From assembly GCA_013396915.1 (NCBI GenBank), contig VWZL01002028.1, positions 165,334 through 229,333 on the forward strand: a stretch of 64,000 nucleotides of DNA, in the 5' to 3' direction. The stretch is from Stercorarius parasiticus (Eukaryota > Chordata > Aves > Charadriiformes > Stercorariidae). Both the position numbers and the translations under genes were made by a program. Positions 22,131 through 35,560 of the stretch are shown in pieces. The stretch's first letter is position 1. Each line of letters starts with the position of its first letter. The notes beneath the pieces are model-generated. The model did no database searches and was not told where the DNA came from. It saw only the letters and a list, made by a program, of their open reading frames with translations.

Positions 22131-25100
22131 GATAGCGTGCTTGTGCCTCCCTCTCTGTGTGGGTATGTACGTACATATGTACTGGGGACGTACCCTGTGT
22201 AGCCTATTCAACCAAGATTTTTAGTTTGTTTTTTTTTAATTTTCCAGTACTATTATAGATTTATTGCCTTGAGTTCAACAGTTGTTGTATTATTTGCTTG
22301 ATCTGTATCCAGATATACAGCTAGGAACTGTAACCCGACTCGCTAATAGCATTTATAAATCAATTTCAGGGAGAAAAGGTGGTGGGGGTAATTGGGTTTA
22401 CCAGATTTGCAGGCAGCTCTGGAACATATGTTTAAAGGAGCTGTTCTCTCACTGTCGAACAGATGCTTTATCGAAGGTAATCTTTGATTCTTTTAATGGT
22501 CCGTTAAAGTTGAAGAGCATCCTCAGGTACTCATGTGAAGCCCTGTCTGTCAAGAGAAAAGAGCAGTTGCTTTCTTTAAAACAAATATTATTGCACTTTC
22601 AATAGGCTGATTTCCCACATTTAAAGTTAGTTAAAGATACTGAGCTGAGATTAATATGATTATTATTTTAACTTATTTTAAAAAATCATTATCTGTGTTA
22701 AATACAAAGTCTGATGCTTCTTAGAATGCCAGTAATTAGAAACTGGGAAAAGGAGGAGTAAAAGGGTAAAACACATTTTAGCAAAATTGTAAAAGCTAAG
22801 GAAAAAATATCTGTGATCATTGTGCAGGACAATGACAATTAGTAGATAGGTCCCAATTTAATTAGGGCAGTCTTGTAGAGAATATCTTGGTGTAGTTTTT
22901 AATTATTTAGTCATCACGTGTTTTTGAATTATTTGAGGGACATAGTCATTTTGTTAGGAATGGATGGTGTGTTAAATGGACTGTTCTGGATGGGCAACAG
23001 CGTATGTTTGAGAAAAGCTTGAAAGCAGGCTCAGGACAAATCATGTGGCAGTGAGTAGGATGCATCATTTGGCTTCACCTTTTCAGTTGTAGTGTTTGGG
23101 GATTTTTGTGTTTGTTTTCCAGTAGTATGAAAAATAAGCCAATTTTGTAGCTCAGGGAGATTCTATACTAGTGGTCCCCATCTAATTGTATGGTACTGTT
23201 TTGTGATCGCTCCTTCAGGAGTGCGATTCTGCCAAGCTGAGGTCACTCTTGGCCACTCCTCCTACAGAGGAGGAAATGGTCTTGATGGCACCGCTCTCCA
23301 GAGCTCAGGTAGTTGCTCGCTCTTATTGCATGAATTTCGGATGCCAGGAAATGTGAGCATTTGGATGTGCCAAGGTGTTTCAGGAAACGTACGGTCTCAG
23401 TTTGTTCTACCCAGTATTCTTTCTGTTTTAAGGTATGTCACTATTGTCAGGTATACTACCTCTTGCCTGTTTTTCTGTGATGGTGGTGAATTAGATGATC
23501 CCGTCCATCCGCTTGCCAATGTAGGTTGTTCCTTATATTTATGCAAACTTCATTTTATGTACTTCAGCTGATGGAGCTTTGAACGCTTTCCTTCGCAGAC
23601 TAATAAAAAGATTGTTTAAGTTTTTTATTGCTCAACATCTCCCCACGCACCGCCCACGTATTTAATTTACTCCTGTTTGCTTCTACGTTAACATCTGCCC
23701 TTACAATTTTTCTTATTTGGAGTTACGAAAAGGAAATGTAATCTCCTGAATTCATGACGAGCAATCTGTTGAAATTGCCTGTTTAGCACATGTTTAGGGT
23801 ATGTTAACATTAAGAAATTTGAACTTAGGTTTCAGCACCAGAAATGCAAGTGCTTCATAACTTGGAAGTCTTATTGAATGACTCTGGCCAGTCGTACTCA
23901 TCATACTTTGATTTTGCCCCTTGTGGTTTCTGCATTCACCACCCTTGCTGTATTTCTACAGAAGTGGAAAGGGCTTTTCTACCAGAGGGTGGCCCAAGGA
24001 CATGTGAGTGAGGAGTGACTGGCTGCCTGCCTGCCTCCGTTGTCTCCCTTTGCCTGCACTGGCACGTAGCAGAGGTTGGGCTGAACTCTGACTTGGTGTC
24101 CTGGCCTCCTTGGAAAAGCTTGATTTCTGCTGCCCAACTACTGTGGCTTCACCTCTAGAGAGCCCTGAAGCAGTTGGGCTTAATGAGGGCTGGATGGCTT
24201 TCACTGTGGGAGTGATGTGCAACACGAGGGCTTCACAGTATCTACCACCCTCCCAAAGATATCTGGGCTTCTGAGGATTTGTGCTGGGCAGGGATGCCAC
24301 AAGGGCTGGCTCTGCTCGTGTTTAGCACTTAGCCCAAGAGCAAGTTAAAAAGTTAACACCCCTCAGCACACAGCACCTTTCTTTGTCATGTCCTTTTCAC
24401 TTCATCTTCTGATGCCGGTTGTCTTCTGGCATCTTTACCCTGTGTGGGTCATTGGGAACATCTTGTGTATTGGAGGTAGTCCTCTAATAGGAGTTTTGGG
24501 ATTACGCCACTAATTTAGGATACCCATCATGAGTACTAAAAATGGATCTCTCTGCCCTTCTATAATGTATTTGACTATGAGGGTTTCATAAACATTAAAT
24601 ATTTTTGTTTTCAGGTTCCAAGTAGGAGCTGCTGTTAGGTGTAGTGGGGGCAGAACTCTGCAAGTATTGAACTTTTTGCTATTATTTTCAAATGGATAAC
24701 CTTTTTAAAACTGGGAATTAGGGATAAACATTAGAGTAAGGAAATGAGCAATGCAAAGGCAGGTCATATTTAAAAATAATTTGGATATATGGAATGTTTT
24801 TATTCCTCTAAAGCTATTTGTGAAATGCTATTCTGGTAATTACTCCAATATTCACGGTGTCCTGTATATCTTAGTAGTTATAAATAATTTCACTCCTAGT
24901 AGCTGTCACAAGGTTGACAGAACCCTTCTCTTACATTAGGCAAAAGTCCAAGTCTGGTTATTATGCAGCTGGCAATTTTTTTTCTTTCTTATTTATCAGT
25001 CTTGTGCTCCGTTTGCTTAAAAGGCAATATAATAAAGTAGTTATCTGCTGAGGATAAAATCTTGACGGCTTATATAAGAAAAAATAGCAGCTTTCTTGAA

Positions 25101-26131
25101 TTTACAATACTACTTTTCATGGAGACTCTTTCTGAAGCCTGTAAAATGGGAAACTATTTTACTGTGCATTTGGAAAGTAGATTAATGAAGTACAGTAGGT
25201 GAACTGGCTGATAAATAACTAATGTTCCAAAGTAACTTTCATTTAATTATGCTTTCTACTTTTTGAGCTCAAATCTAATTATGATTTTGTTTCTTTCCTC
25301 TGTGACTTTATTTAGGTCTAGAAAATTTAGCTGAAACAAAACCTACCGTAATAAATTCTGGTTAATGTGCATGTTTAGGTCTCAAAACAGTTAGGCTTGT
25401 AATTTAATTTACTTGACTGTTATTACAAAGAATTTGGAGAAGGGTAACATATCCATTATGCTTCTCTGTCCATCGAATTACATGACACAGCAAATATTCA
25501 ATGTTCCATTCTATAGAAACTCATCAAATGTTCTGCGAGACAAGAAGCGAAGTTGCTTTAGTTGAATTTTTATGTCTGATCTTCAGTCAAAGAAGTGTCC
25601 TGGACTCAACCCTTCTTCTGTGCATGAATATGTAGAATCAGCAGTTTTCTTTGATTAGGGGAATGTTTAGGGTGTTGCCTCCAAAAAGATTGTCTGAAAA
25701 ATTCAGAAACTTTACAAATGCTTTATGTTAGCCTGTGGGTGTGTGATTAATACTGGCTTATTGCAGCTGCAACAAGTTCTGTGCATCTGGGCAGGAAGAA
25801 AAAACACTTCTTATTTCTTTCTGCTCTGGAGTGGGACAAAACCAGGATAGTACAGCTCCGTAGCTTTTTTCATTCCTAATGCAAATATGTTGAACCATCC
25901 CCCAAGTTACAAATGCTTCTTCATCCTGCTGCGTATGTATTTGTATAGTGATCTGCTTTGAAGCAGAGAGACTTTTAGTAGCATATGTTTTAATCTCAAA
26001 TATTTGTGGGGTATCTGTAGAACCAAATTGTCTGTTTTCCAAAAAGATCTCAACAACTTACTGGTGTTTCTAAGAAGACACAGGAGAAGTAAACGCAGCT
26101 CCTAAAAATGCGTCTTGCCCATGCCTTGCCC

Positions 26132-26163
26132 CTACTTCTTGAGGCCCCCACTTCTTGAGGCCT
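26132..26163. repeat. 16-bp tandem duplication
   Basis: ctacttcttgaggccc is followed at once by ccacttcttgaggcct, a head-to-tail copy with two differences. Confidence 0.8.
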
Positions 26164-29100
26164 GTCCCTAAATCCCAGCTGTGACCTACATGAATGAAAA
26201 CCCCAGGCCAGAATGTGGACAGGCTGTAAAGCAGGATTGTGATGGAGAGAACAACGGGGCTGTGGCCATTTATGGGATTTGGCTGGGATTTGTTTGTTTG
26301 GTTTTTTACTGTATCATCAGTAAGCTTAAGAGTTATTGCCCTGCCGTGATCTTAAGATAACTCACAGCAACTAATACGTCTCCTCAGCTATTTTTTCCCA
26401 ACTAGGTGTAGTGGCGATTAGGTCACCGTCTGCTCTATAAACGCAGTGCTCATTTTACAGTGTACTAAGATAAAGGTGAGGTTAACAGAATGATGATTCC
26501 TCACGAGTATCTGCTTCAGTCCTTCAGATCTGTAAAATGAAGGATGCACTTATGAAATAGGTGGTGGGCAAACAGTGCTATTTCTTACTGTTCTGGGCTG
26601 GTGTCAAACCTACCTTAAGTTTCTTTGAACTGAAAACAAGGCTTTCTGCTGGGTGTGCTCACGTTGGTGTGGCCGTTAGCTTGTTCCTGCTGCGGGGAGG
26701 GTTGCACCGATGACAAATATATCCCATGAGATGCCGTTTCTCACCTTCCACACTGCCGTGCCCATGACCAGTTTAACGTCTTGGCTGTCTTGTTGCTTTT
26801 GGCCTGGAGGCTGTCCCTGGAAGCCAGAGCCATAGCAGTGGGGTATGTGGGGTGATGGTGCACCCCACCCGGCCTTGGGTCCTGTGCTCTAGTGGGGTCA
26901 TTTCTACAGAAAAGCCATGAATGCTGAGTCCTACACTGTGCTCTGTCGTCTACCTCAATTTTTTTCAAAAAAATATTTAATTCCCTGTTGTTTTCACCTC
27001 ATTCTCTGCAGCCCTGGCAGAACAGAAAGCTAGAGCACTGTAGCATCCCTTTATATTTGGATATGAATTACTGTGTATGTTCAACTACTTTTACAAATAA
27101 CATTTTGGCGCAAGAAGAGTGTGAGCAGTCTGACGCTCTCTTTTTGTTTCAGGAAATTGTGTTATCTAAGGAGAGACTAAAATTAGTAGGGATATGGGGA
27201 GGGTTGTTTGTTTTGTTGTGTTTTTTTTTTAAACTGAGCAACTCTCCTAATGGATGAATCATGTGGGTGTAACTTATGGCACTTGATAGCAAGCAGTCTG
27301 TCTGAAGGTATATGTGTAATAAGATTAACAGGATCATTTAGAAACTATTTGGAACTACTGAAACGTGAACTTAATCTATTGCAAATATTTGTTACTCATT
27401 AGCTAATGTATCAAAATACATTTGGTTAGAGTTAGGCAAATGAAGGTAAGATATAAGGTGCAAGTTTTTAACAATCAGTTACTGAGCATTGGAGGAGCTG
27501 CAGATGCAGTTGGTGGAGCGAATATTTTCTATAAAAATAAATATTTTCTTGGAAAATAATTTTCCAGTGCATAAGGGAAGTGAGCTAGTGTTAGACTTAA
27601 AATAAAGGGATAGGACTGAGAAATTGTCAAAACATTTGGAGAATGCTGAAACATTTTAAATTTGGCTTAATTTTAATAAACTTTCTGAATTCCTGTGTTG
27701 TGCTACATTGTTCATCTAAAACTGGGTGTTTTAAGTCTCACTCACTGGAGCGAGACTGAAGTAATCTTTAGCCTCTTTTTAATTTAAAGATTTTCTTTCT
27801 TTCTTTTCTGGTGTTTGACTCAATTAGATTTTTTTTTTTTTCCAGATCTTCTTTGTTTTCCTGAAAGCCACAAGACATGTACATGAATCTGATTTGGTGG
27901 CTTGACCTGAATCAAGTTCACGTCTTCCTTTCAGGAAGACTTGTTAAGTTTATCTGCTAAACCAAAATATTAGGTATTTCTTTTACTCTACTCATGAAGC
28001 CCTCATCACTTGAGGCCTTGAACTCAAAACAGTCCCTGTCTTTCAAAAACTGCAATTGCTTAAACAATTTACCAGGTTTGATGAAAATATTTAGTCGTCT
28101 TTGGATTGGGTTAGGCAGGAAGTGTGACTCGGCAATGACAAAGGTCGTCTTTAGCTTTGGTTGTGTGAACAGCTTTTTAAAGACGGTAGTATAATTGAAA
28201 ACATAGCAATAAAGGCTCTCCCCACCCCCTGGCCCACATTACTGGTTCCTGATATGACAAACAAGAAAGTCAAAATGTGGGAGAGATGAAAATGGCATGT
28301 TGCAGAATTTCTGACTTGGTTGTTCTCGAAGGACTGATAATTTCAGACTCATGTTCTTGAAAACGTGCCTACGTATGGTGAGAGATAGAAATGTTTGTCT
28401 TTCCCAGGAAAGCTATTGCTCTAAGTAACAGATATTATTCTATCTTGAAGTATAGTGATCCCAGGTAATATCCACCTTTGGCCTAGTACATGTGTTTTCT
28501 TTAGGTAGTTGGCTTCTGAGTCCCTTAGTATATATCATTTAATACACGGAATGCGATTTGCTGAATGACTTCAGTTTAAGAAGCCAATACAATGGCCTGA
28601 ATAAGTTGCATGAAATCTAAAATTGTGCCCTATTGCTCTTCTTTTCTTGAAAGGAAAGCTGTTGCTAATTTACAGTGCCAGAGGTCTTACGAACTTTAAA
28701 GTCTTCACACTGGGAAAAATCCGTTAAGAGATGAAAATTTGGTGCAAGTCATCTAATAGTGTTCAGAAGTTACTGTACAGTATTTTTCCTTTAAGATATA
28801 TTAATGTGCTTGTAAGATAAATATTTGCTTAGGTAGTACGCTTAAGGAAGTATGAAGTGCCATGGTTATGAGGCATTTTTTATAAAGGTAGTGGAATTAC
28901 GCTCTCAAGAACATTCCTTGTATTTTGTTTCAGCCATTAGCATATCTAAGGTCTTTACCACCATAAAAAGGTACTTAAACTCTTGGTATCACAGTTGTCG
29001 TTCGCACTTGCATTTGTATGATAAACTACAAAGCAACCTTATTCACTCATTGTGTTCGGGACATTCTTGGGGCTGGTGTTGGTCTTCCGAGCCCTGTCCG

Positions 29101-32100
29101 TTCATTCACAATTGTGTCACCCTCTCTGCCAGTAAATTCTTGGTGTTACTGGGTACTTGTTGTCACAGTACTTCAAAGATCTCTGTGACATTAACAAACA
29201 CTAAAAAAACCTCCCACCCCTCTCTGTATTTCCACATTTGTAAATGGGGAATGTTGCTAGGAATGTGCCAAGCTTTTAGATGTCATGCAATTTGTATCCA
29301 AAACTTGTTGCAAATACTGGAATATTTTCTGAGATTGTATGTTTTGTTGTGCCTGGTTAGATTTTTATATGCCATTATGATAAAATAACTCATCAGCTGA
29401 TGGCGATGACAGTATTACTCTTAGGTAATTACAGAGAGCGTAGATTTAAAGGTGATATGAAGCTTGCTAGAACAAAAATGCTTTTTGAATGATCCATGGA
29501 GTGGCAGCATCATACATACATGGGGGAGAAGAAATTCAACATTAAGTGGCTTTATCATGCCATGACTCTTCAGGCAGTATTTCTCTGGAATACAAACCCA
29601 GTGACCAATTATAGCTATACTCCTCTCCAGGATTTTTACTAAGGACTCGGTTGCCTCCGGTGTGTTTCATATCCTGTGAAAGAAGATTGGGAATTGGTGG
29701 AAATGCTTCTGGTTTTTTTTCCTGTAGAGCTTTTTCCAGATGATTCTTCTGGGAAGGCTGCATTTGCCCAGTTTTCTGAAGGGGAGAGCCCTTGGGAAGG
29801 GGTGAGCGTTTGGGAACAGCCTCTGCATGTTGCCCTCTCCAGGAGGGAAGAGAGCTGTCTTTGGAGGAGCAGCAGGGGTTTGCTTACAGCTGGTTCTAGC
29901 TGTTCCTGGGTTTTCACATCCCTCCTTAAAGGGAACCTCTGTCGCAAAGGAAAGCCATGACAAGTGTAGCTCTTGGTTTACTTCTTTCGGTGTATCCCCA
30001 TATTGACCCGAGCAACCTGTTTCCCGTCATCCTTGAAGCTGACCCATGTACAGGAGGGAACCCAGAAAGTTGGAATTTGTAAACTTTTGCACATGAGATG
30101 GGTGACCTTCGCTTGCAGAGGAGGAAACCAATACCCCATCTAGCCGAGATGATGATGTCTGGTCTTAACAATATAGCATTACTCACATTTTTAAGAAAAG
30201 GTAGACATTGTGGGGCGGGGGGTTGACCCCCTTTATTGCTTAACACAGCACTTTTATGTGCATGATTTGCAGGAAGATTTCTCATTTGACTGATGTAACG
30301 TAGCTTGGTTCAGCTGCGGGTGGGGTGTTTATGTGCTGCAGCTGTAGGATTATCAGTTACTGTTAATAATTCCAGTTCTTCGGTTTTCCCCTGAAAATAA
30401 TTTGAAGGATGTGTTTATTGCCATTACTAATCAGAGGGACATTTTTATGAGAAGATCCTTACTGTGCTCAAGTTGTCTTTAACGCTGCTACTGGCTTTTA
30501 CGTAACAGCAAAGCCATATTTATGTTCCCAGTGATTAACAAAAGGGGACTATCGCGTTCGCTTAGGCATGTGCTGGCTTGAAAACGAAATAGAAGCAAGT
30601 GCAGATATCTTGAGGGAAACTTAATGCTGGTGTTTCGAAACACCCATTATTTCCCATTTAAGAAAAACAAACCCCCCAACCCTACTTTTGTTTGTGAACT
30701 GTGAGGCTGGCCCGAACAAAGCCTCTTTGGCATGGGGACCTACGCCAAAGTGCAGCGAAGCTGAATAAAACCATTTCTTGGATTCCGTCTCTTGAGCTTG
30801 TTCACCACTCTCAGTAGAGCTGGCTGTGAAAGCCGCGTCTGGTTGCTGACCTGGCCACTGAACAGCAGCTTCAGCAAGGGGTTCTGGCCTCTGCAGCTGC
30901 TTCTCCCTTTGCCTTTCCCCTCCACACCCTCTCCGAAGGCCCTGCTCGCCCGGCCTGGGCTCTTTGTCCTGCTGGGGACTGGGGGCGTTGGGTTGGTAAC
31001 GTAGCCTGGACGGCGGGTGTCTGATCTCCGTTATTATCCTCGCTCCCCAGTCTGGAAAACTGGGATGGTAGTATATCCTTCCTTCCACCCTTTGTGTGTC
31101 TTATTTATTTAGACTGTAAACTTTTTAAAGTAGGGACTTTCTATGTCTAACACAATGCTGTAGCGATGTTGGCAAGAATCTTGCGTTATAAAACTAACTT
31201 GAAAATGCTTAAATGGGGGTGTTCAAATGGAAGGAGTTTGATTATCTCTCGCTCTTCTTACGTCGCCTGCTTAATTGCTTTCTTTACTGCGCCACTCCAT
31301 ATTATCCCTCAATATGTAGGTTACACCCACATGCTGACTGACAGGTGACCTATGCCTTCGTTTGCTTCACCTTTCAATTTGGCCCTCCTGTCATATAAGA
31401 TCCATGTGCAATATAGATGCCCTGAGCAACTGAGGGGATGGGGTGGTGGCGGCAGGGGATTGCAACGCCCTGAAAGTGTCTGGGAGATGGTGAACCCCCT
31501 TATTCTTTCAGATTTCAGCGCGAAGCAGGCAGGTGAGCAGCCCTGTGGGGCAACAAGAACAAAAAAAAGAGGGTTTGACCATCACAGCAAAACCAGTCTT
31601 TTCTGCAGATGGGAAGTTCGTTCAGCAGGGTTTCAGCTGGCAATCATTTGCTCCCAGTTTCTTTGAACTGAGAGCTGTAAGAAAGGAAAGCAGTGCTGAA
31701 TTACAGGATTACTCTGATACAGGTTTAGAGAGTTTAGTGTATGCAAGCTCCTTTGCATAGACTGGAGCCTGTGGATCTTCATTCATGTTAAGGCTTCTCC
31801 TGCCTACGGGTGGCAAGGCAGGACTGAAGAGGGAGCAGGCACGTTCTTCAGTGTAAAGAAGAGACATTGAGAAAAGCATAACATTTTATTCAGGCTTTTA
31901 CTGGCAGCTTTGCATACTGCGTACGCAGGCCCTGAAGAAGATAATACAAGAAGCCGTGTTATCTGTATAGCACTGCTCCTTTCCCTTTGCCTGCCAAATC
32001 TTAGGACAACAACCCCATCCCCCAAATCTAACCTCTACCATAAACACGGTGTAACAAATTTCAGCTTCTCTAAAGGCAAGAATGAGGCAAAAACCTGCAG

Positions 32101-33253
32101 TGACCAGTGTCCTTACTTTCTAATTATTATTTTAAAGGGGAAGGATGACAGCAAATGCTACTTACTGTAAAGAAGTGACTCTTGGGTGCCCTTCCATCCT
32201 GGGAAATGAAATGAGCAGGGAGCAAAATCTGCATTGCAGTTTACAGTAAAGATGTCAGGTGTAGTGATGGCTAACATGGAGTAGAGGTCCACCTAAAGAC
32301 AGAGCTGAAAGTGGAAGGGTGTCTGCAGCCTGACCTGTTCAAAGCTTTAAGAACAAACCATGTCAACATGAAGTCATTATAGAGCATTCCTTTGGAGGGA
32401 GTCCATGTGATGAATACAGTGCAAGCATAAAATGATTTCATGTTGTATTGCATTTTGAGTAGGTTACAGCCGCGGAATGACCCTAATGGGTCATTTGTAC
32501 ATTGAGCTGTGTGCTCCTGTTGGTTGGGTTTCTTAGTGTCTAGTTGTACCTTAACTTAACAGACTTGAGTGCTCTGGCTTTTATACCGAAATAACTCCAT
32601 CTCCAAAATCTTTGAAGTCTGATAATATGTCTAGAACTTATAATCAAAAATGGGGTTCAGTTCCTGCCTGTGACTTCTGGGTACTGCTTTGTGAAAATAC
32701 CTTTGAGGAAAATATGGTATAAACTGTGTTATTCCTCTTAAAAGGGAATTTCACGATCGTTCCACTTGGGTTCTACTTCTCTTTCTGGTGGATTAAGCAA
32801 ATGAAATGATCAAACGCCTGGTAAGGTATGAGGAAAGCAGAGCAGCATCTGTTCTTATGCTGTTATCTGTGTAGGAACTCAGTTCTGATTTCCAAAGTTG
32901 TAAGAAGGAGATATTTGGTTGGCAAATCTATTTCAGTACACGTTGTTTTGAAAGTATTTAGTTTGCTCACATACCAGGCGTTCTTGTAGGACATACAGTA
33001 AAGCTGTTGAATATGAAATTACTGTACTGCAAGAAAATAAAGAGAAAGCCTCAACCTAGAGATACACTAGCTATTGAGAGTCAGAACATCTCCCCCTCCA
33101 CCTGGAGAAAGCAAATGCTGTATTGCTTGTGGTGGTAGGTGTATTATAGTTTGTTGTAGCTGACTATGAATTGCATACGGGAAGTTCAGAGAAGGATTTT
33201 GACTGGGTGAGTGTTGCCTTTAAACTGCTGGGAAATGCAGTAATCGAAAGAAA

Positions 33254-33286
33254 TTTTAATAGAAGATGTACTTTTAATAGAAGATG
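33254..33286. repeat. 18-bp-period direct repeat
   Basis: ttttaatagaagatg appears at 33254-33268 and again at 33272-33286, separated by three bases. It is a local tandem duplication. Confidence 0.8.
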
Positions 33287-35220
33287 GGGTGGTGATTAGA
33301 AGAACTGTCCTCTTTTAGCTTGTTTTCTTAAAGAGTCAAGGTTTACACTGTTACAGCATGTCTCTGTCTCCATTCCTGACAGAGCTGCAAACATCTCAAG
33401 GATATTAAATTCCTGGGAATAGGTGTTCAGATACAGCGCTGTAATTGCTTCAGGGAAAGGCTGCAGCAGCAGAGCCTTTCCCTGTAGAGACCAGAGACTT
33501 TGTAACCAGGAGATATCAGCCTTGATATTTGGTAGAAATGGATACAGATAAAATGTTTTTCCTTATTCTGGGCATTTCCCGGTGTTTCAGTGTGCTTAGA
33601 CCTTACAGGTTTTTGATGAAGAAGCTGCTTTGCAACTATGATTAGTACTAACACTTCATACCGCGAGATATTTTAGACTGGCCATATTAAAACCACCAGC
33701 CCGTGCTTGACTCGGGCCGCAAAAACTGCAGCTGGACTTCTTTCTGCTGGACAGGAATTGTTGTCTTCAACTAGAGAAACAACTGCACTTCTGAACAGCT
33801 GTAACTCTGGACTAGGCTGTAGAAAGGTCTGTTTTGGTTGGAGGGGTCCAACTGTCTGTGCGGTTGGTGTTGGTTGTCAGGTTCATGATTAATTCGGGGC
33901 ATTGTTATACCAGCAGTAACAATGAAGGCATTGTCACCACTAACATTTTCACTTTCCTGTGGTGCTGCCGTGCTCGTTTAATTATTTTTGCAAGAGCGGT
34001 AAGTTATGGGAACCTTTTCATGTGAGAACCGTGGGGAAGACGGGAATCACCTCTTAAGAATTATGTATGTTTGTCGTTCCCATAAGTGATGGTAATGATG
34101 AAAATTTCTACAATTGGTATTGGCATTGGCAATCGTTATCTACTGGAGATCTATTATACTTCTCAGAATCACATCCCCCAGTCAAGGCAGTTGCACTGTT
34201 TGGTTTTTGTTTGTATTATGTATTTGCTGGAAGGAGAGCACTATTGTGTGTTTTTTGAGGGCGATTACAAACATAAAATAGATTCTCTTGAGAATGCTTT
34301 GTCTACACTCATCACAATTGGTAATTGTTTTGTGTTGTGTAAGACTTTGCATGCTGTGCTTCTTGTTTGGCAGCGTGTGTCTGAACCTCAAAATGGATTC
34401 CCACCTCCAACCTTTTATCATTGATGTTTTAAAGGTGAATCCTAGAATAAAGCGTAAAACTTCTCTGAACTCATGTTTTTTGATAGATGATGAACATTTG
34501 CCAGATTCAGGCCAATTTTTTCAGCCATTTTGGAAACAAAGTTTGCTGCATTTTAATGGATGTCTTCTCCAAGGTGAGACCTGGATGAGGTAGTTCTCAA
34601 AAATGCAAAAAACCCCAATTACTTTCCGCATGGAAGCAGATTAAAATAGTATAGTTGTGTGCAAGGTGGGTATCATCTTTTTGTGCCAAGTCCGCTTGCC
34701 GTGGTCATTCCAAAATGCCAAGGGAAAAGGAATCCATAAGCCTCACATATCCTTTTAGCAGAGTGCCTGGAGGTAGAGATGGGCAGGATGGATGGAAAAA
34801 ATGAGGCTTCTGCCAAACGTTTTCTTTGTAGGTCGCTTATTGTAGTTGAAATTACAGGGAACTTTAGAACAAGCGGTCTATTAGCAAAGCCATGAAAACA
34901 AACCATTTGCCACTTCTAACAAATGTTGGACAAAAATATGCTCCAAATTTTAAAAATAAGTGAAGACTTGGTGAAAAATAAGACCCGGGTTTATCTGCAT
35001 TTCATCAGGTACATGGCGTCCTGGAACGTAGCCCACTGGCAAAAACATGGGGAGTGTTATCCTTTGCAGCACTGGGAATGTTCTCTGCTGAATTTGGCGC
35101 CAATGACCGAGCTTTGCTTGTTAGCTGAAGTTCACACAGACTCCTTGCCAGGCCTGCCCAGAATGCTGTCTCCTCTGACTTCCTGTGGTCTTGCATAATA
35201 TTTCCTTGCTTCTTGTATAA

Positions 35221-35560
35221 CTGCGGCTCGATCTGGTCACTGCCCAGTTTATACGGTTGACTTTTTTAAAAGGCCAGTCCTGCAAACGTGCGGCTGAGCC
35301 ATGTCAGTGGCAGGAGGCGTCCCGGCGGTGATGTCGGTGGAAGCGCCCTTCCACTGGGAAACAGCCAGCAGCCGGGGCCATACGGCGATGCCGACATGTC
35401 TAAAGGCAATAAAGTTGACTGCCGCAGCCTCGTGACGAGATAAGCGAGAGGCACGACTTCGGATTGACTGTGGCTTTGAAATATGCGCCACTGTTGCTCT
35501 AATTTCTGTAACAAATATAGATGTTAATGAAGGGGGGCGGCAGCACCGCGGGTGGTGTAT
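35221..35560. promoter_or_regulatory. Intragenic CpG-retaining patch (candidate enhancer or alternative promoter)
   Basis: I count about 20 CpG in the 240 bases 35221-35460, close to the number expected from base composition, while flanking intron is CpG-depleted. GC content is a little over 50 percent. This indicates low germline methylation, typical of promoters or strong enhancers. An ACGTGC hypoxia-response-type core is at 35286-35291. An AT-rich tail (35461-35530) follows. No convincing ORF or splice pattern is seen, so I call it a regulatory candidate only. Confidence 0.4.

Larger units (their letters stand above)
21261..35220 (+). other. Intron 1 segment, no exon seen
   Basis: It holds one MIR relic near its start and two small tandem duplications. 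The 178-codon ORF at 28852-29388 and the minus-strand 155-codon ORF at 30621-31088 have no domain signature. No further exon can be supported. Confidence 0.55.

Noticed and set aside
27830..27845. Poly-T followed by ccag as a splice acceptor
   Set aside because: It is a strong-looking acceptor, but what follows has no recognisable exon coding content and no paired donor I can support.
28852..29388. 178-codon ORF
   Set aside because: It has no recognisable domain, is Cys/Ser/Leu-rich like random translation, lacks splice context, and sits in the intron of EPAS1.
30621..31088. 155-codon minus-strand ORF
   Set aside because: No domain is seen, and overlapping frames on both strands are equally open, as expected by chance in a GC-richer patch.
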